Source of the DNA: Lacipirellulaceae bacterium
Lineage (GTDB): Bacteria; Planctomycetota; Planctomycetia; Pirellulales; Lacipirellulaceae
DNA length: 64,000 nt
NCBI GenBank assembly: GCA_040218535.1
Contig: JAVJRG010000005.1
Span: 1,798,001 to 1,862,000 of the forward strand
Direction: 5' to 3'
Position numbers and translations under genes: made by a program. Shown one piece after another: positions 54,558 to 63,720 of this stretch. Under the pieces are notes generated by a model. It was not told the origin of the DNA, ran no database searches, and saw only the letters and a program-made list of their open reading frames with translations. Position 1 is the stretch's first letter. Every line of letters starts with the position of its first letter.

Positions 54558-55466
54558 CTAATCCTTGGGAGCGACTGGCTCCAGCGAATAAGTATACGAC
54601 TCCGTATCCACCTGCAAACGATACTTGCCGGCTTTGGGAATGTAAGCCTTAATGTTGTCGGCTCCTTTTTCGACCTTCCCCTCCACGGGCATGCCTTCGC
54701 CCTGCTGATCCGACTCTCCAAAGTTGAGATTCCACGACCCGTTCGCAGCGAACTTAAACTCAATGGGGCCAGCCTCGGGGATGTCTAATACGGTACTCCA
54801 AATAGTTTCACCTGTTTTAGCAAGAACATTCCTCGACAGTTCCCAATCGTTGAACGAACCCGGCACACTGATCGATTCGATCTTCGTTTCCTGCTCGGCC
54901 ATGTCAGCCGCAGGTTCTGGTGGCGAGAGCTGGTGATAGATTCCACTGCCCACAATAGCGAGAGCGATCCCGACAGAGGCAAACCAGGCCTTAGAATTCC
55001 ACCTACTCTCGGACGTTGTCAGTCGGTGGAGTAAACCATCACACGAAATCCGGCCAGCTCCGAACGCTATGAGGACAACGTACAACCAAAAGAAACCCTG
55101 GGTGAGATGCATTCCAGTGATTGGAGCCACCTCATGAAAACCGAATGCTGCGACGCCGAGGGTAAACGCAAGTAAGATCGCGTTAATGCGAGTGAAGAGC
55201 CCCAAAGCCAACATCGCCCCGCTGACAAACTCAGTCACACAAGCGACTGTGGCAAAGAATTCTGGAACTGGGAACCAGCCGATCTTAACGACTTGGTCCA
55301 CCATCCAATCGGGACGGGGGAGTTTGTCGAGTCCCGCGTAGGCAATTGTGACCCCTCCGTAAAGTCTTGCCCCTAAGAGTGCAAGGTCGGCGGCATAAGA
55401 ATGACGCGCCTCTGGCAACAAATAGTCGCGAAGGGAAAGTCCCCTTTTCTCTGGATTCATCTTCAT
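54558..55466 (-). CDS. DoxX-family membrane protein fused to a starch-binding-like beta domain
   Basis: 302 residues. Residues about 25-165 are DoxX-like with four helices (LALLGARLYGGVTIAYAGLDKL, EFVSGAMLALGLFTRINAIL, GFFWLYVVLIAFGAGRISCD). A fifth helix near residue 170-185 (FASVGIALAIVGSGIY) is followed by a C-terminal beta domain with VPGSFNDWELSRNVLAKTGE and FKFAANGSWNLNFGES, the look of CBM48/SusE-type carbohydrate-binding modules. The fusion is unusual. The DUF2156 gene follows downstream. Confidence 0.75.
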   Translation of the reverse strand: MKMNPEKRGLSLRDYLLPEARHSYAADLALLGARLYGGVTIAYAGLDKLPRPDWMVDQVVKIGWFPVPEFFATVACVTEFVSGAMLALGLFTRINAILLAFTLGVAAFGFHEVAPITGMHLTQGFFWLYVVLIAFGAGRISCDGLLHRLTTSESRWNSKAWFASVGIALAIVGSGIYHQLSPPEPAADMAEQETKIESISVPGSFNDWELSRNVLAKTGETIWSTVLDIPEAGPIEFKFAANGSWNLNFGESDQQGEGMPVEGKVEKGADNIKAYIPKAGKYRLQVDTESYTYSLEPVAPKD

Positions 55467-55655
55467 GAACTAAGCAACGGAGTGATTGTTTTGGAGAACG
55501 AAAAGTTGCAATGAACGCACGCTAGAACATGTCTTCGTTTCTATCATGACTACGGATTCACAGATAGTTACAATTCTTGAAGGGTTAGCCGGAGACTGCT
55601 ACTGCGACTGATCGCTACGCATGCAGTAACTATTGCCGGACGTTGAGGGAGAAGT

Positions 55656-56039
55656 ATGAAAGTCAGTGGCTTATCTGCACAAGTCGATGAAGCTGAGGCA
55701 GTTTCTGGTATGTTACAAATTTGTGGTCTTTCTCGGCCTTTTCGATTCACGTCGATGACGATAAATGCAATGGAACCAACACCAATCATTCGATTGAAAT
55801 GCAACTCAGTTCCATATCGACAAGGTTTCATCGAAGTAACTCCTTCAATCCACGATGGACACATCAATATCGAGACCTGGAATATCAAGCCAGAAGCTAG
55901 CCTGGACAATGTTTCATGGGTAGATGACAGATCAGTGCCTGATGCAGATGTATTGGCAAACATTGAGCTTGAATTGACTGCGGGCGAAGCTGAGCGGCTT
56001 GCCGGAGCAATACTGGCAGCTATCAAAGCCTTGGACTAA
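55656..56039 (+). CDS. Orphan hypothetical protein
   Basis: 127 residues. GAGGGAGA precedes the ATG at 55656 at good spacing, which favours this frame over the overlapping antisense one. The protein looks like a small alpha/beta domain (VSGMLQICGLSRPFRFTSMT, HINIETWNIKPEASLDNVSW) with an acidic middle and a helix at the end (GEAERLAGAILAAIKALD). The family is not recognised. It is less GC-rich than its neighbours and is followed 21 bp later by another small gene. Confidence 0.6.
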   Translation: MKVSGLSAQVDEAEAVSGMLQICGLSRPFRFTSMTINAMEPTPIIRLKCNSVPYRQGFIEVTPSIHDGHINIETWNIKPEASLDNVSWVDDRSVPDADVLANIELELTAGEAERLAGAILAAIKALD

Positions 56040-56060
56040 TACCCAAACCCAGATTATCAA

Positions 56061-56366
56061 ATGCCACTTGTAGTCAAACACAAGTATCGCGGCTTCAATG
56101 AGTCCGAGATAGAAGAACTCGGCCTTGAGGCCTTCACAATGCGTCCAGCTAGGCGGTTAATGCCATTGGAAAAAGACGAGCTGGCTAAGCTAACAAAGAG
56201 CCGTCTCTTGGAGTACCGGAAGAAGGCACTCTCACTTGAAAATAGCTTGGCGGAGTCTGACTACCATGAGCAGAATATCAAAGATTGGGACCCAGCATAT
56301 ATCTACTTCAAGGAAGACCCTCGTTGGCAACTGACTTACGACCTCGTCCTTCACTACCTGGCATAG
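56061..56366 (+). CDS. Orphan hypothetical protein
   Basis: 101 residues, highly charged and helical in the middle (RRLMPLEKDELAKLTKSRLL, EYRKKALSLENSLAESDYHE). No signal peptide or membrane helix. It lies 21 bp after the previous small gene, same strand and similar lower GC, so the two may be a unit. There is no clear Shine-Dalgarno. I do not recognise the family. Confidence 0.5.
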   Translation: MPLVVKHKYRGFNESEIEELGLEAFTMRPARRLMPLEKDELAKLTKSRLLEYRKKALSLENSLAESDYHEQNIKDWDPAYIYFKEDPRWQLTYDLVLHYLA

Positions 56367-56806
56367 GAGTAATAATTCAATCCTAAGCTGCCCAAGCGTG
56401 ATACGCTGAGGCAACACCGGCGGTTTACAAAATTCGCTAGTTGCCGTCTGAAAGTCGTGGACTGCGCTACACGATTCTTGACGCGTACTTTTTCGTCGTT
56501 AACACGGAAGTGTTTCTCAACGAGCTGCCCTCAGGCCTTCCACGATTATTGTGCACCAGACCCTGCCCTTCGCTAGGGAAGGTGGGTGGTCGGACGCTAC
56601 TGCTCTCTTTTGATCGTTGATGAAGCAATTCTCGCAAGTTTCTTGCCCACGACCGGTAATGTATAATAGCCCCTTTAATCGATTGCTCATTCCCTTGTTG
56701 CTCGACTGCCTGGAATGAAAAAGCGATAAGTCTCGCATTAGCGAAAGTCGCGATATTTGTTACGAGTGCGTTTGCCGCCAAGCAAATGAGTATTGGGAGT
56801 TCATGA
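56367..56806. other. Intergenic region before the cytochrome gene, no gene seen
   Basis: 440 bp. Open frames on both strands look accidental. GGGAGT at 56796-56801 serves as ribosome site for the next gene. I see no repeat or RNA gene. Confidence 0.4.
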
Positions 56807-59800
56807 ATGAGGCCAATGATTTACCGTTGCCGAGCGATCTTGAGTGGCTTGACTACGTTGGTGGGGCTGCTTTGTTTGGTTTCTGCTCCAGAAGTTGTGC
56901 GTGCCGAAGAGATTACTGATCAGCCGACGGCGTCTCCCGTTAGTTTCAGCAGGGACGTGCGGCAGCTTCTCTCAGACCGTTGCTATCTCTGTCACGGACC
57001 TGATGAGAATAGTCGCCAGGCGGATTTGCGTCTCGACAACTTTGCTGCGGCAACCGAGTGGGCGATTGTTCCAGGTGATCCTGAGGCGAGCGAGGTGCTC
57101 ACGCGGATCACTTCCGATGATCCTGACCTACGGATGCCTCCGCCGGAAAGCAATAAGCCGCCTTTGACTGCTGAGCAGGTACAGTTGCTCAAACGCTGGA
57201 TCGCCGAAGGGGCAGAGTACGAGCGGCATTGGGCGTTCGATTCCCCCGAGCGCCCCGAAACCCCGCAGGTCAATCGCCCAGACTGGAACAAGCATCCGAT
57301 CGATCGGTTCGTATTAGCAAAGTTACAAGAACGTGGTTGGGAGCCTTCGCCACAAGCTGATCGGCGGACGCTGTTGCGGCGGGCGTCGTTTGACCTGACC
57401 GGCTTGCCGCCGACGCCTGAGCAGATTCAAGAGTTCCTCGACGACGAATCGCCCGATGCTTGGTCACATGCGCTGGATCGGTTGCTCGCATCAACGAGTT
57501 ACGGAGAACATCAAGCTCGACATTGGCTCGACGCGGCTCGCTATGCGGACACCAACGGCTACCAGTACGACTTTCAGCGCGACCAGTGGGTGTGGCGAGA
57601 TTGGGTGATCGCGGCTTTCAACGAGAACAAACCTTTCGACGAGTTCACCATCGAGCAACTCGCCGGTGACTTGCTGCCCGGTGCGACTGCGCAGCAGCGT
57701 TTGGCGACCGGTTTCAATCGGAACCATCCGATCACGATTGAGGGGGGCATTATTGATGAGGAGTACCGCGTTGAGTACGTGCTCGACCGGACGACGACCG
57801 TCGGGACGGTTTGGATGGGCATGACCCTTGGTTGCGCCCGTTGCCACGATCATAAGTACGACCCTCTCACGCAGAAGGAGTTCTATCAGCTTTCAGCGTT
57901 CTTCAATCAAGTGCCAGAACGTGGGATGCGCGGGTTCAATCCGTCGGAGAAAATTACCTCGCCATTGCAGGAAACAAAATTCCGCGAAGCGCGAAGACAA
58001 CTCGTTGAAGCTGAAGACGCGGTGCTGGCAGCCTACGCTGCTTGGAAGAATCCGCCCCAGGAAAAGCTGTTTGACGATCTCCGCTCGGAAAAGGATTCCC
58101 CATGGCCGGTTCGACGACCGGAAACGGTCGAATCACTGAAAGGCTCGACACTCGATATTCTCGAAGATCAGAGTGTCGCTGCTAGCGGAGATAACCCAGC
58201 GCAGGATGTTTACGAAGTCGTCTTGCCGGTGGAAGAGGAACCTGTGCGTGCAATCCGATTGATTGCCATGCCTTCAGAATCCGGGGAAAAGAAATGGCTT
58301 GGACGTTCTTCCAACGGCAACTTCGTTCTCTCGGAGATCGAAGTCGAGGCAACCCGCCCCAAGGATCAAGAGAAATACGAGCCGGTCGAAATTACGAAGG
58401 CGAGCGCCACTTATTCGCAATTCCGATTTAACGTGGCGGATGCCATTGACGGAAGTCTTGACGACAAGGGTTGGGCCATCCGTGGCGAACCGGGCAGTGC
58501 CGAGAAGGAACAGACAGCGACCTTCACGCTTGCCCAGCCCGTGATTGCCGGTGAGAACATCAAACTCAAGGTTCGCTTACGCTTTGAGAGTAGCTTCGGG
58601 CAGCATCAGATGGGGCGTTTTCGCCTGGCGACGAATCGTTCCTATGGCAATGTGTTGGCGCCAATCGTTCTGGCTGCGTCTGAAAAGGAGCCGAGCGAGC
58701 GAACGCGAGACGAGCAACTCGCGATCGCCCAATTGCTATCAGAAAGCGGTGGTACGCAGGCCCTCCAGGAAGCGCTAAGTCGACTGGCGGAAGCTCGCAA
58801 GGCGAACCAACGGCTGCTCGAGGAGACGCCGGAAACGATGGTCATGCGCGATATTGAGAAGCCACGCGGCGCTTACGTGCTCGACCGAGGTGAGTACGAC
58901 AAACGAGGCGAACGCGTTGAGCCCGACACGCCAAGTTGGTTGCCTTCGCTGGGCGAGGACCTTCCCCGCAATCGTTTGGGCCTGGCAAAGTGGCTAACCA
59001 AACCGGGGCACCCGCTGACGGCGCGGGTAGCGGTCAACCGATTCTGGCTGGAGTTGTTCGGACTTGGCTTGCTGGACTCGCCTGAGGACTTTGGTCTCCA
59101 GAGTCAGCCGCCCAGCCATCCCGAGCTGCTTGACTGGCTAGCCGTTGAGTTCGTCGAGTCCGGTTGGGATGTCAAACAGTTGTTGAAGACCATCATGACC
59201 TCGCAGACCTACCAGCAGGCTTCAACGATCACCGCCGAGATGGCTGAACGCGATGCTGAGAATCGTTTTCTCTCTCATGGACCACGGCTGCGGCTTGATG
59301 CCGAAACGATTCGCGACGCCGCGCTCGCCGTCAGTGGCTTGCTGCATCGTGAGATTGGCGGACCAAGCGTGTTCCCTTACCATCCGCAGGGCCTTTGGAT
59401 GGAAATCAACAACCGCCCCGGCTATTCCAGAGCCTACCGGCGGGACTCGGGCGACAAACTCTATCGGCGCAGTATTTACACGTTTTGGAAGCGGACCGTA
59501 ACACCACCGTCGATGGCGGTTTTCGATGCCCCTTCGCGCGAATACTGCCTGGTACGCCGTTCGCGCACGAATACGCCTTTGCAGGCTTTCGTCATGTTGC
59601 ACGATCCCCAGTTCGTTGAAGCGGCTCGTTGCCTAGCCGCACGCATGTTGAAGGAAGGTGGGCAATCCTTTGAGGAGCAGATTGACTTCGGCTTCACGCT
59701 CGCCTTAGGAAGACCACCCACCGAGCAAGAAAGGCGTGTGCTTGCTTCCACCTATCAACAAAAGCATGAGCAATACCAATCCGCACCCGCACAAGCCGAG

Positions 59801-59920
59801 CGACTGTTGAGCATTGGTGAATCGCCAAATGACGATCAGTTGCCGCTGGCAGAACACGCGGCCATGACCACCGTTGCCCGCTTGCTGATCAATCTCAGCG
59901 AGTTCATCACAAAAGGTTGA
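56807..59920 (+). CDS. PSCyt1/PSCyt2/PSD1 planctomycete cytochrome c protein
   Basis: 1037 residues, exported (signal peptide GLTTLVGLLCLVSAPEVVRA). The PSCyt1 domain holds the haem motif CYLCH at residues 59-63, with PDLRMPPPESNKPPLTAEQV ending the module. The DUF1549 (PSCyt2) part includes HPIDRFVLAKL, ARYADTNGY and a second CxxCH (LGCARCHDHKYDPLTQKEF). The DUF1553 (PSD1) part closes the protein with NRLGLAKWLTKPGHPLTARV, RRSIYTFWKRTVTPPSMAVF and RTNTPLQAFVMLHDPQFVEA. The role is not established; many are found with sulfatases. Here its partner is the DUF1501 gene 9 bp downstream. Confidence 0.95.
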   Translation: MRPMIYRCRAILSGLTTLVGLLCLVSAPEVVRAEEITDQPTASPVSFSRDVRQLLSDRCYLCHGPDENSRQADLRLDNFAAATEWAIVPGDPEASEVLTRITSDDPDLRMPPPESNKPPLTAEQVQLLKRWIAEGAEYERHWAFDSPERPETPQVNRPDWNKHPIDRFVLAKLQERGWEPSPQADRRTLLRRASFDLTGLPPTPEQIQEFLDDESPDAWSHALDRLLASTSYGEHQARHWLDAARYADTNGYQYDFQRDQWVWRDWVIAAFNENKPFDEFTIEQLAGDLLPGATAQQRLATGFNRNHPITIEGGIIDEEYRVEYVLDRTTTVGTVWMGMTLGCARCHDHKYDPLTQKEFYQLSAFFNQVPERGMRGFNPSEKITSPLQETKFREARRQLVEAEDAVLAAYAAWKNPPQEKLFDDLRSEKDSPWPVRRPETVESLKGSTLDILEDQSVAASGDNPAQDVYEVVLPVEEEPVRAIRLIAMPSESGEKKWLGRSSNGNFVLSEIEVEATRPKDQEKYEPVEITKASATYSQFRFNVADAIDGSLDDKGWAIRGEPGSAEKEQTATFTLAQPVIAGENIKLKVRLRFESSFGQHQMGRFRLATNRSYGNVLAPIVLAASEKEPSERTRDEQLAIAQLLSESGGTQALQEALSRLAEARKANQRLLEETPETMVMRDIEKPRGAYVLDRGEYDKRGERVEPDTPSWLPSLGEDLPRNRLGLAKWLTKPGHPLTARVAVNRFWLELFGLGLLDSPEDFGLQSQPPSHPELLDWLAVEFVESGWDVKQLLKTIMTSQTYQQASTITAEMAERDAENRFLSHGPRLRLDAETIRDAALAVSGLLHREIGGPSVFPYHPQGLWMEINNRPGYSRAYRRDSGDKLYRRSIYTFWKRTVTPPSMAVFDAPSREYCLVRRSRTNTPLQAFVMLHDPQFVEAARCLAARMLKEGGQSFEEQIDFGFTLALGRPPTEQERRVLASTYQQKHEQYQSAPAQAERLLSIGESPNDDQLPLAEHAAMTTVARLLINLSEFITKG

Positions 59921-59929
59921 AAGACGACA

Positions 59930-61405
59930 ATGCATCCCCTTCTCGAACATCATCTGCAATTGAATCGACGGCACTTCTTTGGACGCGGTCTGTCAGCGGT
60001 TGGCTTGGCGGCACTCGGCACGTTGATGCCCGAGGGGCGTAGCGGCCAGGCAGTGGCTGGCACCCTGGCGGAGAACAACGGTCCAGGCTACGGCCCCGGG
60101 CGGGTTGGCCCGACGCATTTTCCTGCCAAGGCGAAGAGTGTGATCTATCTCTGCCAGTCAGGCGCACCGAGCCAAATGGATACCTTTGATTACAAGCCTG
60201 AACTGGAGAGCTTTGACGGCCAAGAGTTGCCAGACTCAGTGCGTGGGGGACAACGACTCACGGGGATGACCGCGGGGCAGAAGTCGTTCCCTGCGGCCAA
60301 GTCCATCGCAAAGTTTCGTCAGCATGGCGAGTCAGGGCAGTGGATCAGCGACCTGCTACCGCACCACGGAAAGATCGCCGACGACATCTGCGTGATTCGC
60401 TCGATGTATACCGAGGCGATTAACCACGATCCGGCCATCACCTTTTTTCAAACCGGACATCAACAGCCAGGCCGCCCGTGCATCGGCGCTTGGGCCAGCT
60501 ATGGGCTAGGCAGCGAGTCGAATGATCTGCCGAGCTTTGTCGTGCTGCTCGACAAGAACACGGATCGCGAAGCTCAGCCGATTTACTCTCGATTGTGGGG
60601 CAGTGCGTTCCTTCCTTCCAACCACCAGGGCGTGAAACTACGTACGGTTGGCGACCCCGTTCTTTATCTCCAAGACCCAACCGGCGATTCCCTGGCCGAC
60701 AAACGCCAGCTGCTTGACCAATTGGCGGAACTGAACGAGCTGCGACATCGCCAAGTCGGCGACCCTGAAATTAACACACGTATTGCTGCCTACGAAATGT
60801 CGTACCGCATGCAGACCTCAGTACCTAACCTGATTGATTTCAGCGACGAGCCAGCCTCGACACTCGAGTTGTATGGCCCAGAGGTGCGCAATCCGGGCAC
60901 CCACGCGGCCAACTGTTTGCTCGCGCGGCGGCTCGTCCAGCGTGGCGTTCGGTTTATTCAGCTTTACCACCGTGGCTGGGATCACCACAGCAACCTGCCG
61001 AATCGCCACCCAAGTATCGCCAAGGAGGTCGATCAAGGTTCCGCTGCTTTGGTGCAAGATCTCAAGCGACTAGGCATGCTCGAAGACACCCTCGTCGTCT
61101 GGGGTGGTGAGTTCGGTCGCACGGTTTACAAACAGGGAGATCCCAACCGCTTCGGGCGTGACCACCATCCGAAATGTTTCAGCATGTGGATGGCCGGCGG
61201 CGGCATCCGGCCTGGCATCAGCCACGGCAAAACAGACGAATGGTGTTACAACATCGTCGAGAATGGTGTCCACGTTCACGATCTCAACGCGACGATTCTT
61301 CACCTACTAGGGTTCAATCACGAGCGTCTTACATATCGGTTCCAAGGTCGCGATTACCGCTTGACGGATGTCCATGGCAAAGTCGTGAGCGAGATTCTGG
61401 CCTAG
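59930..61405 (+). CDS. DUF1501 protein with Tat signal
   Basis: 491 residues. The N-terminus carries a twin-arginine motif (NRRHFFGRGLSAVGLAALG). The rest shows VIYLCQSGAPSQMDTFDYKP, MYTEAINHDPAITFFQTGHQ, GVRFIQLYHRGWDHHSNLPN and VVWGGEFGRTVYKQ, all typical of DUF1501, an alkaline-phosphatase-like fold. It is the constant companion of PSD1 cytochromes. It starts 9 bp after the previous gene and ends in a CTAG shared with the convergent 61402 gene. Confidence 0.95.
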   Translation: MHPLLEHHLQLNRRHFFGRGLSAVGLAALGTLMPEGRSGQAVAGTLAENNGPGYGPGRVGPTHFPAKAKSVIYLCQSGAPSQMDTFDYKPELESFDGQELPDSVRGGQRLTGMTAGQKSFPAAKSIAKFRQHGESGQWISDLLPHHGKIADDICVIRSMYTEAINHDPAITFFQTGHQQPGRPCIGAWASYGLGSESNDLPSFVVLLDKNTDREAQPIYSRLWGSAFLPSNHQGVKLRTVGDPVLYLQDPTGDSLADKRQLLDQLAELNELRHRQVGDPEINTRIAAYEMSYRMQTSVPNLIDFSDEPASTLELYGPEVRNPGTHAANCLLARRLVQRGVRFIQLYHRGWDHHSNLPNRHPSIAKEVDQGSAALVQDLKRLGMLEDTLVVWGGEFGRTVYKQGDPNRFGRDHHPKCFSMWMAGGGIRPGISHGKTDEWCYNIVENGVHVHDLNATILHLLGFNHERLTYRFQGRDYRLTDVHGKVVSEILA

Positions 61406-62157
61406 TGCGTGTCGACCAGCGTCTCGTTCTGCGAATGCCTAATCGGTGACGAGCAAATGCTCTTGAAAAGAAACAGGCCGGCAACTAGCAGGACAGAGCT
61501 CGAAGGCTCGGGGACGTCGTTGGGCGTCGTGTCTTCGCTGCTAGCTCTCGTGATGATTCTCAATTGATCCAATTGTGAGGTAGTCATGAAGTGAAAGGTA
61601 ATCGTCCGCAGATCTTGGGCCAGTCCTACACTGTCGTTGATTTGTAGTCCTTGCGTGCGAAAACCGGGCCCCTCAAAACCTCGATAGTAGCTAGGGGGAA
61701 TGTAGCGGGTTACCTCCGAGCCAAGCGCGGAATCGCTGGCGTCTAGTTTTGCTCCTGTGACCATGAGGCCGAGGATTTCTTCCTCAAACGTAATCGAACC
61801 GGCATAGTCTCGCGCGGGAAAACCGTGACGAACGGGATCTGCGTGAAGCAAGTAGCTGTTGACCTCGACATCAATCAAAGTCGCTGGGCTGAGATCGCCG
61901 GCTGAGCTAACCACACCTGGCGTGGAGACATCGAGCAGTAGTTCTTCTTCGAGCAGCACTGATTGCTTTTCAAGAAATAACTTGGCAAGAAAGTCGTCCT
62001 CAAGGCTACTAAGCGTGACCGCCGTTGGTGGATCGATCACGACCAAATCTCCCGAGAAGCTGGAGATGGCCGCCGGGGCATCCGTCGCGAAGAGCAGACC
62101 AAGTAAGAGTCCTGCCGTCGAAGCAATAGCTCTGTTAAGACTTATGCGGAGCCGCAT
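61402..62157 (-). CDS. PEP-CTERM-like exported protein
   Basis: About 251 residues from the ATG at 62157. Signal peptide (IASTAGLLLGLLFATDAPAA), a mature region with acidic FLEKQSVLLEEELLLDVSTP and a C-terminal VPEPSSSVLLVAGLFLF sorting-type helix. Unlike standard PEP-CTERM ends, about 20 polar residues follow the helix (SICSSPIRHSQNETLVDTH), so it may be a decayed or read-on tail. Its stop overlaps that of the DUF1501 gene. Confidence 0.7.
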   Translation of the reverse strand: MRLRISLNRAIASTAGLLLGLLFATDAPAAISSFSGDLVVIDPPTAVTLSSLEDDFLAKLFLEKQSVLLEEELLLDVSTPGVVSSAGDLSPATLIDVEVNSYLLHADPVRHGFPARDYAGSITFEEEILGLMVTGAKLDASDSALGSEVTRYIPPSYYRGFEGPGFRTQGLQINDSVGLAQDLRTITFHFMTTSQLDQLRIITRASSEDTTPNDVPEPSSSVLLVAGLFLFKSICSSPIRHSQNETLVDTH

Positions 62158-62511
62158 CAGTACGATAAGATCGCCTCGAATTGAATGTGTGAACACTAGC
62201 ACCTCCTCAAGCTGAGAGTGTTAGCAGCTTGCCCCGAAAACACTCTTGCCAAAAGGCCCATTCTCTGAGGACGTACAACCTAGTGGAAAACCGCAGTGCC
62301 GTAAAATTTCTATAGGTCTCTCGGGTTCCACTGAGACCAAAGGTCGAGTTTATTTCAATCCAGTGGAGAGAACTGGCTTGGGCGGAGACGGGATATTTGG
62401 ATAACTGCACAGGACGATGAAGCCGAGGCAGCTTGTCATCGCAATCGGTGTACCCAACCTCAGCAGATTGGAGCCTGAGGTATCTGTCGGCGGAGTTAAC
62501 GTTTCGTGCAG
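62158..62511. other. Intergenic region, no gene seen
   Basis: 354 bp between two minus-strand PEP-CTERM genes. Short frames exist on both strands but none looks coding. No repeat recognised. Confidence 0.4.
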
Positions 62512-63150
62512 TTAGCGACGGCGACAGCCCAGCAGGCAGAGTGCAGCCAGAGCGAGTGTGCAGGTCGTGGGTTCGGGGATGCCGAGGTAGTAGTTATCCG
62601 CTTCACCGTTGCCGTAGAAACCAATTCCAGCACCAGTTCCCGTGTAAGTCGAGTTTAGCGTGCCACTGAAGAATTCACCGGTGGCTTCCACGTACGCGGT
62701 CGCAGTGCCATCCCCGTTGTCGGTGGCTTGGAAGTAAGTCGCGCCCACTTGGCTAGAAAGGTCGAAAAAACTTGATCCGATAAAAGCAGCTACTCCGTTA
62801 TTGCCTGTATAGAAGAAAACGCGATCAAATAGACCGTTGGCGTCATTATCTTGAATCTTGATAAACAAGTTGTCGCTTAGCGAGTTGTAATTTAGCACCA
62901 GGGCCACGTAGTCAGTTCCAGGATTAGCGATTGCGTCGACACCGAGGCTTGAACTGGATACGCCATCGAGCGTGGCCAAAGATTCATCAGTGCCATAGAA
63001 TACCCCGCCCGACTCGGTGATTGTGCCGTTTTGAATCGTCCAGCCTGAAGTGCTGCCATCGTTGAAGTCGTCCACCAGAAGTTGTCCCTGCGCCGAAGAT
63101 GAAGCTAGAACCAGGGCGTAGGTCAGGAATCCATAAAATGTCGTTCTCAT
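62512..63150 (-). CDS. PEP-CTERM exported protein
   Basis: 212 residues from the ATG at 63150. Signal peptide (TTFYGFLTYALVLASSSAQG). The mature part (VDDFNDGSTSGWTIQNGTIT, DYVALVLNYNSLSDNLFIKI, NGDGTATAYVEATGEFFSGT) looks like a concanavalin-type beta sandwich. The end is a classic PEP-CTERM signal: LGIPEPTTCT, helix LALAALCLLG, CRRR. Confidence 0.85.
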   Translation of the reverse strand: MRTTFYGFLTYALVLASSSAQGQLLVDDFNDGSTSGWTIQNGTITESGGVFYGTDESLATLDGVSSSSLGVDAIANPGTDYVALVLNYNSLSDNLFIKIQDNDANGLFDRVFFYTGNNGVAAFIGSSFFDLSSQVGATYFQATDNGDGTATAYVEATGEFFSGTLNSTYTGTGAGIGFYGNGEADNYYLGIPEPTTCTLALAALCLLGCRRR

Positions 63151-63720
63151 TAATTCTTCCCTCAGTTGTGTTTGCAAATGCTGTTGCGGAGTTCAAAAAT
63201 CAATGACAGAAGGCTGGGCGGTTGACCCGCGTCGAACCGATTCCGTTAATATGAAATGGGGGAGCGGTCGAAAAACTCTCACGACAAGTTCGGCACGGAT
63301 AAGATCCACTTTCACCCTGCTCAGTGCGCACAAACCGGCAGTAGCTCTTCTGATCAGTCTAAATCGTTGCTGACCGAGTTAGTGCCCCCTTCAGGATTCT
63401 ATGCTACCCTGGGCCAATTCGACCGCAAGGCTCTTTCAAGGAAAACTGGTTGTACGCAAATTGATGTGGGTTGCCAGTCTCCGAGTCCCCTTTCGCAAAT
63501 GGTTTAGAACGACCTCCGTAACGCCAACGAACATGCTGCAACAAAAGGCAGCGGTGAATCTGACGACGCTCGATTCGGCTACTGGCAAACCGACAGAGGT
63601 CGCATGAACCGACTTTCATTTCGACTTCGCGAAACATGCACAAGCGTGAAACACTGAACGCAAGAAATCAAATCGGATCCACAGCCGCAGGACTCTAAAT
63701 CTTCAGCTCTCCTAGACCGA
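63151..63720. other. Intergenic region, no convincing gene
   Basis: 570 bp. Small frames such as 63401-63607 and 63256-63507 on the plus strand have no recognisable domain or good ribosome site. I do not call them. No repeat was found. Confidence 0.4.

Noticed and set aside
55568-56026. 152-residue minus-strand frame opposite the orphan gene
   Set aside because: The plus-strand frame has a good Shine-Dalgarno and a more protein-like composition; only one of the two can be real.
63256-63607. Small plus-strand frames in the gap before the aminotransferase
   Set aside because: No ribosome site, no recognisable domain and mutually overlapping frames; they look accidental.
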